From NCBI GenBank assembly GCA_002914805.1, contig JXTB01000498.1:249159-313158 (forward strand): a DNA stretch of 64,000 nt, in the 5' to 3' direction. Each line of letters starts with the position of its first letter. Within the stretch, counting starts at the first letter, position 1. The notes under the pieces are model-generated. The model had not been told where the DNA came from, did no database searches, and saw nothing but the letters and a program-made list of their open reading frames with translations. This document shows, in pieces, positions 56,611-64,000 of the stretch. The translations under genes and the position numbers were made by a program. The DNA is from Parasponia andersonii. Lineage: Eukaryota; Streptophyta; Magnoliopsida; Rosales; Cannabaceae.

Positions 56611-59600
56611 ATTGAAAATTTTGTTTTATTTCTTGGGCATTTTGGTTATTTTTCTTTGCACAATTTTGTCGTATATTCTAGAATGAATAAGCTGAAATGA
56701 TATATTACCAAAGTAACCTCTATTGTATAAGATTTATTTATTTTGGAATATTAAGATGGGTATGTTTATTGTTTATGTGAATAATGATCAATTCAAAGGA
56801 AGGTTATTATTTGGTCAAATAATGGACATATCTATGGTAATGAATATGTGATGATATTTTTTGGTTTCCATGCGTGCAATGAGTCAGTCCAAAGAAAAGC
56901 TCATTATTTAGCAAGATTTATTGTCAATATTTTATTACTGCACAAAAAGTACCATTTATAGTTAATATTTCTGTCCAAAGACTAAGTATTAATATTGTAC
57001 TTGGTATCTTATAATGAAAGCCGACCTTATATGATTATTTGTGTGTGTCATGCTAGTATATATATCATTGCTTTGTATGCTTAGTTCATGGCATGTTTTT
57101 GATGTGAACTTGTTATTTTTTATTTTGTTTTCTATTCAGTTGCTACTTTGAATATATTTGCCAACTTGAGCTTAATTCATGTGCTTAATGGTACAAACTT
57201 TAAGACCTGGAAAGAGAATGTCATGATTGTGCTAGGTTGTATGGACCTTGACCTAGCATTAAGAAAGGACCCTCCCACTGCTCTTACTGCTAAATGTTCT
57301 ATTGAGCAAAAGGCATACAGTGAAAAGTGGGAACAGTCTAATAGTATAAGTATTATGATTATGAAGCATTCTATTTCAGAAATAATGAGGAGTTCTTTGC
57401 TAGATGAGGTAAATGCTAAGGTGTTCCTAACAGTACTTGAGAAATTATATCTGAAGAATGTTAAAACTAAGATGATTAATACATTGGGAAAACTCATCTC
57501 AATGAAGTATAATGGCAAAGGAAACATTATGGAGTATAACATGCAGATGCCTCATCTTACAGATAAGATTAATGAACTAAAGTTAGAAATATTGGAGGAC
57601 ATGCTTGTAGCCTTGGTCCTTATCTCTCTTCCTGCACAATACGGGAATCTTAAGACCATATACAATACCCAAAAGGAGAAATGGAATCTCATTGAACTCA
57701 TTTTAATTTGTGTACAAGAAGAAGAGAAGATCAAAAGTGAAAAGTCTGAAAGTGCTAACTTAGCAACAAACTCTAAGACAAAGAAAAGAAAGAAGACTAT
57801 GGATAAAGGAGTTACAATCGAGACTTCACAGAATAAGCTACAAAAGAAATAGGATGAGGAATTTATATGTTTCTTCTGTAAAAAAGTTGGACATTTGAAG
57901 AAAGAATGTCCTAAGTACGCCAACTGGCGCATCAAGAAGGTAAGCTTCTCAATTTTGTCACTTCTAAAGTTAATTTAGCTTCTATATCTAAACACACTTA
58001 GTGGATGGATACCGGTGCCACTACTCATATAAGTGTTCTATGCAGGTTTGTCTAAGGAGTTGTCTGCCAAGTGATGACGAGAGAGTCATCTGTGTGGGCA
58101 ATGACAACACAACTATAGAAGAGATGATAGGTCTATTTTTAGGTTGCAATTAGAGGCCGGTTATCTTTTGGATTTGAATAAGACATATGTTGTATCGTCA
58201 TTTAAACAAAATTTAATTTCTAATCCTAGTTTGGATAAATTTGGTTATTCTTATTCATTTGGAAATAATAAATTCAGTCTTTTTCAAGATTCAATTATTA
58301 TTACTGCTGGTTCCTTGATTGGTAATAGATATAAATTTCATATAATTGTCTTAAATAATGAATCCTTACATATTTAGAGACATGGTACAGAATGCAAATT
58401 AACTGAGAATTTTTCTATATTATGGCATAAACTATTAGGACATATCTCTAAATAGAGAATAGAGCGACTTGTGTCAGATAGAATTCTTGACCCATTTGAC
58501 TTAACAGATTTCACAATCTGTATTGAGTGTATTAAAGGAAAACAGACAAATATAAGGAAATTAGGTGCCACTAGGAGATCCAGTGATTAAAAACTGATAC
58601 ATACTGATATTTGTGATCTATTCTCTATGGCTTCTTGGAATGACCAATAGTATTTTATCATGTTCATATACGATTACTCTTACTATCAGCATGTATACTT
58701 AATTCATGAGAGGTCATAATCTCTAGACGTAATTTAAGTTTCCAAAGCCAAAGTTAAAAATCAACTCGACAAGAAAATTAAGGCTATCAAATATGATTGT
58801 GGTGATGAATATTATGGTAGATATGATAGATCAGATGAACAATGTATTGGGCCCTTCTCCTAGTCCCTAGAGGAATATAGAATCATCCCACAATATACAA
58901 GGCTAGGGAAAATTTAGCGTGAATGATATAACTGAGCCACAAAATAGAACACTCAAAGACATGGTGAGAAGTATAATCAATCATTAAATCACTCAAGGGA
59001 GAAGCATTTAAGACTGTAGTTTACATTCTTAATAGAGTTCCTAACAAATCTTTGCTAAAACCCTATATAAGATATGGACAACCAAGAAGCCTAGCATTAG
59101 GCACTTACCTATCTGGGACTGTCCAGTTGAGGCTAGGCCATATAGGCCACATGAAAAGAAATTGGTCTCAAGAATAACTAACTGTTACTTTATTGGCTAC
59201 AGTAAAAAATCAAGAGGTTTCTAGTTGTTAAAGAAAGAGTTCAAAGAAATCAGTTATCTATAGAACATATTGGCACTAACTCTACAATTGCGGATCTATT
59301 TACCAAAGGTTTACCACCTAAAGGGTTTCATGAGCATATTGCTCATATAGGTATTATACATTTAAAGATATACGAGAATAGTAGGAGTTAGATTTTTTAG
59401 ATGTTCATTTGTAATAGACATATTTTGTTATTTGATATCAATAAAGTGATGGTTATTTAGTTTATGATGGTTATTTAGTTTATACTCTAAATTCAAATTT
59501 TTTTTTTCTAATGGGGTTTTGTTTTAAGTTGTAGTTTAGGATAAAATGGAAAGACTAAGATTGATTCATTGGAATCATAAATTAGGACTAGTTGAAAATA

Positions 59601-60227
59601 GGCATGTTAAATCACATTTCACGTAATTTCTATGATACACATCCATACTCGATCTATGTCATTAAGTATATTGATGTGGTGATCATTGATGGGTCTAGTT
59701 ATCCATATATAAGTGTAACAGAGGTCGTTTTAGTTCTATGTTGATATATTAGATGGACTAGATTGTTATTAAGGAGTTGTTTCTATATGAGATAATAGCA
59801 AATTAAAATGCACACTAAAGTTTCAAAATATAATTATTTTTGAATAACTTATGTAGCCCAAGTTGGAGATTATTGAGTTTTATTATTTCTTATATGCAGG
59901 CTTACGTAGTTAAATGACAATTATATATTATTTGGGCTATTTAATTAAAGTAAGGCAATCAGTGATCTGATTTAATTGGGCTCAGGAGATAACTATTTGG
60001 GTATGAGTCTTGTAATATGTAGAAACCCATGCTGGCCCAATATGTGACCGATGGGGTTATAATTAGTGTTATTATATTAAGTTAAATTAATAGGATTGTA
60101 GTCCCCAAATCAAATTATACTATGTAAGCTATTTTTTCTTTTCTCTGTCACTGAGTGAGAAACCCATTAAATAACTTTAACGAGATTTGATTATGGAAGA
60201 CCCTCTAGCCCTCAATCTTACTAGTTT

Positions 60228-62655
60228 CATTACTGCAAATTTGCCTTTAAAAGACTGGGGCAGGAGGAGAAAAGATGATATTTTTGGAGAAAAAAGTCAT
60301 CTAAAAGAATGTCGGCGACATTTTAATAACTTATGGACTATAGATGACAGATATTTGGAAAAACCATCATCTATTTCCCCTTAAATTTTTTTTATAAAAT
60401 TTTTGCTCTATTATTTTGAATTAAAGTTTACTCGCATAAATGGGTGCATTTTTAAAAAAATTGAATCACTATATATCACGGGTATTTGTAAAAACCGTCG
60501 TCTATTCTCCCCTTATTTCTTTTTTTAAATTTTGGCTCTATTATTTCGAGTTAAAGTTTAAGCGTGTAAAAGGGGGCTTTTTAAAAAAATTTGAATCACT
60601 ATAGACGACAGGTTTAAAGAAGCCCATCGTCTATTAGGCAAATTTTTTATTTTTATTTTTTGAAAAATTGACAAATTCCATAAAGTTTATTCATGCCTCA
60701 ACCAAGCCTTATTCATGCCTTTCCTTTGAATCCCAAACATGAGATCCCACTTTCATATTTTGCACGATTCCCACCGAACAACCTAGCTCTTTGTTGGCCT
60801 CCTCGATGGTCAGAGCTCCTCCTCGGCCTCCTCCACCGTTCTTGACTCTCTCTCTCTCCATTGTACTGCACTCAATCAAGCTTGAGTCTCTTTCTCTCTC
60901 TCCTCAAACCTTACCCAAGCTCCTCTACGGCCTCTTGAGCAAAGGTAATGTGTTTAGCAATTTCGCTTATGTAATATTCATTTTATTTGCTTGGGCAAGG
61001 TTATATATATTTCACATTTGTGTTTTTCATCAATGTGTAGGTTATTAAAAATTGTCTAACTCAACTTTGTTTTGAGTTCCTTAGATCCTGGAGGAAATCT
61101 TTGAGAAATTAGGTAAATTTTCTCATTTATTTATGTAATTTGATCGAGTTTGATTGGGTTTGCTCATTTTAAGGTTATACTATATTTCCATTTGATTTGT
61201 AATGATCATTTAAAGTTTATGCATCCTATATATTTGATAAAATGCCTAGTAGAATGCCAATAGAATGAAATCATTATTTTCGTATATGCTTTATGTATCT
61301 TTTAGATTTAGCTTGGTCATTTGAACTTTTAGTTTGAGGAAGAAATTATATGCATTTAATATGTTTGATAAAATGCATAGCAGAATTTTTATTGAGTACA
61401 ATCATTATTTTGGTATATGTAAGAGGTAAAATATTCTTACTTATATTAATTAAATGTGACTATGCTATGTTTGATTTAAAATTTTCTAAATTTTTTTATG
61501 TAATTTGATTGGGTTTGCTCATTTTAAGCTTAGGTTTTGTCATTTGATTTGGAATGGTAATTTGAAGCATATGCATATTATATGTTTGATAATTGCCTAA
61601 AAGAATGTTAATAGGGTAAAATAATTATTTTGGAATATTTTTTGTATCTTTTTTATTAGGGTTTATCATTTGAAGTTTAAGTTTGAGGAAGACATGATAT
61701 GCATACAATGTGTTTGATAAAATACCTAGGAGAATATTAATATAATGTATTTGTGTTAGAAAGTATATGACTATAAGAGTTTAGTTTTGATTGGGTCATG
61801 TATATTCCAAACTTTTGATTATATGAGAAAATAACAGAGAGAAAGATATTCCAAACTTTTGATTAAGTTAATGAAAAACTCAACTTAAGAGAAATTACAT
61901 AGAGTTTATTCTCCCAATTTGTTAATCACAAATTGTGCTCACACTCTTTTTATGTAAAAAAAAATGCTGATTGATATAAAGAATTTGTAAGTAGATATTT
62001 TCTTTTAGAGTTATTTAGCGTATTTTTCTCTCTTGAAGGTTCTACTCCAAAAAGCATACCTTTAGGCTTCTATAATTGATAGCTAAACCACAATAAGTAA
62101 TATCATCAATTCCTTAATGGGTAATTGTTGAAATTAAAAATGATTGTGAAGATGATGTTTATCAATATTCTCACCGTCACAAAGATGATATTATCGCTAA
62201 CATTTTGAGGTTTGTGAAGAGTGTGGCTGAATAAACTAATAAAATTTCTCATTTAATTTGTATCTACATGCATATAAATTTATATTTACATGCATATAAA
62301 TTCAACTTAGCATAACATCAATGTCTTTTTTTATTTATATTGTAATTTTAATTGAGTCAGGGATGTTGGTGATCCATGAGAAAAATAGAAAAATTGAGCA
62401 ATTTTTTATTAAAAAAAACACATACTAGAGATGATGTTGTTCTGGCAAAACCGTCATCTATAGTCATCTGTCAATACCTATAGATGATAGTTTTGCCAGA
62501 AAACCGTCGTTTATAGTGACACTTTTCCTCCAATTGTCGTCTTTTCTACGACGGTTACAACCCATTATCTTTTGAATGGAAGAAAAGATCATAGTGGCAT
62601 TTTTCTTTAGATCACAGTTTAAAATTGTCGTCTAGAGGAGTATTTTGTAGCAGTG
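60228..62655 (+). mobile_element. CACTA-like element, 2.43 kb, in the copia 3' LTR
   Basis: Left end CATTACTGCAAATTTGCC and right end (reverse complement) CACTGCTACAAAATACTCC, with the 3-bp duplication TTT (60225-60227 and 62656-62658). Removing it restores the LTR sequence seen at 55860-55890. Subterminal repeats of the form ACCGTCGTCTATAGTGA occur at 60330-60640 and 62440-62640 in both directions. As in the 47.4-kb element, a CT-rich leader exon (about 60790-60944) ends at GCAAAG/GTAATG, and a long intron follows. The only coding trace is near 62140-62230 (YSHRHKDDIIANILRFVKSV then a stop), similar in shape to the last exon of the ULP1-like gene. Confidence 0.82.
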
Positions 62656-63249
62656 TTTTAACGCTTCGATGATCAAGTTTTCAAGCTCTCTTCACCACAG
62701 ATTCAGGTTTGCTTCTATTTCTCAATAAACTCTTTCTTGACGTGAATCATTCTACGATTATTCTAGTTTTATTCAATCCATATTTATGTCTCACAAGTAG
62801 TATTAGAGCGAAATTCATATTAAATTATTAGTATTAATTATGCATATCTCTAGTATGAATATCTTTTCCTATTTGGCTTTCTAGGGTTTAGATATAACAT
62901 GTATAATGTGTGTATTTTATATGATTATCTAGAGTTTGGCAATAGATCGTTAATTTGAAGATTTAGGTCTTGAAATATCAAGTTTCGGCAATTTTTGATG
63001 TTTTAAGCAATTTTTGCGAATCAAGAATTTTTTAGATTCGTGCATGAATCGCAAGTATGTTCAACCGATCCCTCATATGGAACTAGTCATTTTTTTTAAC
63101 ATAATTGTAAGTTTCAGGTTACATTTTGGGTAGAATTTGGTCACTTTGACTTAATTCGTGGGGTTCCAACCCAAAATTTGATATATTAGGACTTCAAAAT
63201 AACCCAAACTTTGTCCATTGAAAAATATATTTGGTTTAAGAGTTGAAAA

Positions 63250-63490
63250 ATATGCCACTCCCAAATTCACTCGACCGGATTGAAGAGACCGATCGACCAC
63301 TCTAGTCAATCGAATCAGGCATTTGATCTCTGCCATATTCGGTTGACCGAAAAGTATGCCGCAGTCGACCGACCCCTCGACCAAAATCAACAATTTAGTC
63401 TCTATAGATTCGGTCGACTCAAGTGGTTGACCTGCCAAGCCAGTGGTCGACCGGCTTCCTCAAGCAGTCGACTGCTCTCTCGTGCATTGA
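63250..63490. repeat. GGTCGACC-rich segment in the copia leader, copy 2
   Basis: Matches 56369-56610 and is richer in the motif: CACTCGACCGGATT, GATCGACCAC, GGTTGACCGA, GCAGTCGACCGACCC, TGGTCGACCGGC and GCAGTCGACTGC. It belongs to the second leader copy of the element at 55690-63735. Confidence 0.75.
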
Positions 63491-63735
63491 AAACTCTGGC
63501 TTTATTCCTTGCGCATTTTGGTTATTTTTCTTTGCACTTTGTCTTATATTATAGAATAAATAAGTTGAAATAACATGTTACCAAAGTAATCTCTATTGTG
63601 TAAAGTTTAATTTTGGAATATTAAAATGGGTATGTTTATTATTTATACAAATAACGATCTGCCCAAAAGAAGGTTATTATTTGGCCAAATAATAAACATA
63701 TTTTTGGTAATAAATATGTGATGATTTTTTTGGTT

Positions 63736-63890
63736 TCTGGTAATAAGACTTGCAATTAATTTTATTTTTTTTTGTATTACGTACTCTATGTACTTTATTA
63801 ATTTCATAGAAAACATAAATCTGTTGATTATGAGATCCAAAATATGTAGCTTTTCTTCATTTGACAATCAATTGGTACCTTATTTCTGAA
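63736..63890 (+). pseudogene. Cyclin-like copy F: intron 4 relic
   Basis: It aligns with intron 4 of copy D (27097-27236): TGGTAAT...ACTTGCAATT at the start, then ATTATGAGATCCAAAATATG and AGCTTTTCTTCATTTGACAA. No exon sequence is attached: the copia leader comes before it and unrelated sequence after it (from about 63891). Confidence 0.75.
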
Positions 63891-64000
63891 CATAGTGTTG
63901 GAGCGGTTTCGCACCAGTCGTCCACGTGTCTTGAACTGCTGATGCTAGATTCTCCAACTGTTCACGTGCCCTTGCTAGTTCACAAATCTCTGAACTCCAA
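63891..64000. other. Unassigned sequence at the right edge
   Basis: GC-richer than the flank and starting TGTTGGAGCGGTTTCGCACC at 63896, which could be the start of an LTR running off the window. Too short to assign. Confidence 0.3.

Larger units (their letters stand above)
55690..63735 (+). mobile_element. Fossil Ty1/copia element with LTR-internal-LTR-leader structure
   Basis: 5' LTR at about 55690-56026, then a primer site (TGGTATTAGAG). Gag at about 57148-57852 (LSLIHVLNGTNFKTWKENVM) with a zinc knuckle just after (CFFCKKVGHLKKEC). Protease start near 58000 (WMDTGATTHIS); gag-pre-integrase and integrase remains at about 58150-59000; RNase H end at about 59240-59340 (IADLFTKGLPPKGFHEHI). 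RT is not recognisable. The 3' LTR (60030-60227 plus 62659-62795) is split by a CACTA element. A second primer site and a second leader copy (62798-63735) follow, as if two elements shared an LTR. The LTRs look about 80-85 percent alike, so it is rather old, and it is broken in many places. Confidence 0.85.

Noticed and set aside
57177-57935. Long minus-strand frames of 121 and 127 codons
   Set aside because: Antisense shadows of the copia gag region on the plus strand.
63151-63573. Overlapping frames of 95-97 codons on both strands
   Set aside because: They come from the GTCGAC-palindrome-rich copia leader, where both strands are open for compositional reasons.
1-64000. tRNA or rRNA genes
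   Set aside because: No cloverleaf with A and B boxes or rRNA core sequence was recognised; the tRNA-like words found (for example at 45071, 50728 and 56029) are retrotransposon primer-binding sites.

Overview
This is plant nuclear DNA, most likely from a eudicot. It is AT-rich, has introns with plant-type splice sites, and is dominated by nested retrotransposons (Ty3/gypsy, Ty1/copia) and CACTA DNA transposons. The host content is a local family of small, very divergent D-type cyclin-like genes, accompanied by a second gene type ('gene 2') that carries the same promoter module. A run of eight Ns at 8475-8482 and one N at 30597 show that this is assembled genomic sequence.

Layout. 1-2563: fossil Ty3/gypsy pol (-), running off the left edge. 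2564-10.1 kb: mostly gene-free, with a long hairpin, a degenerate coiled-coil reading frame with its own promoter, tandem repeats and a lost exon of a CNOT9/RCD1-like gene. 10.5-14.1 kb: fossil copia element with both LTRs. 14.4-18.46 kb (-): gene 2, its promoter, a detached cyclin promoter and a cyclin last exon; together these are an inverted copy of the block at 27.55-27.9 kb plus 51.3-55.7 kb. 19.4-22.1 kb (+): pieces of two more cyclin copies, one with an octapeptide minisatellite. 22.25-23.14 kb: an 893-bp MULE-like foldback element. 25.6-27.86 kb: cyclin copy D, a pseudogene.

27.9-51.23 kb: a stack of insertions inside one copia element. It holds a TNP2-type CACTA (28.08-34.62 kb), a second copia (35.80-38.93 kb), an element with long LTRs and no readable coding capacity (40.8-47.28 kb), and a CACTA carrying a ULP1-like protease (47.37-50.62 kb). 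The stack separates cyclin copy D from copy E, which appear once to have been tandem neighbours. 51.3-54.64 kb: cyclin copy E, the only copy with all six exons, canonical splice sites, a TATA box and a poly(A) signal. 54.8-55.69 kb: 5' part of a second gene 2. 55.69-63.73 kb: another copia element, with a 2.4-kb CACTA in its 3' LTR and a repeated leader. 63.74-63.89 kb: a last cyclin intron relic.

The most notable signals are three. Copy E keeps the cyclin fold signature but lacks both residues that cyclins use to hold the CDK. A promoter module of about 250 bp, made of AACGACA-type repeats, is shared by two unrelated genes. The cyclin/gene 2 cassette can be reconstructed as an ancient tandem and inverted array later taken apart by transposons. 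All family assignments are from reading translations and motifs by eye; no database search was run.
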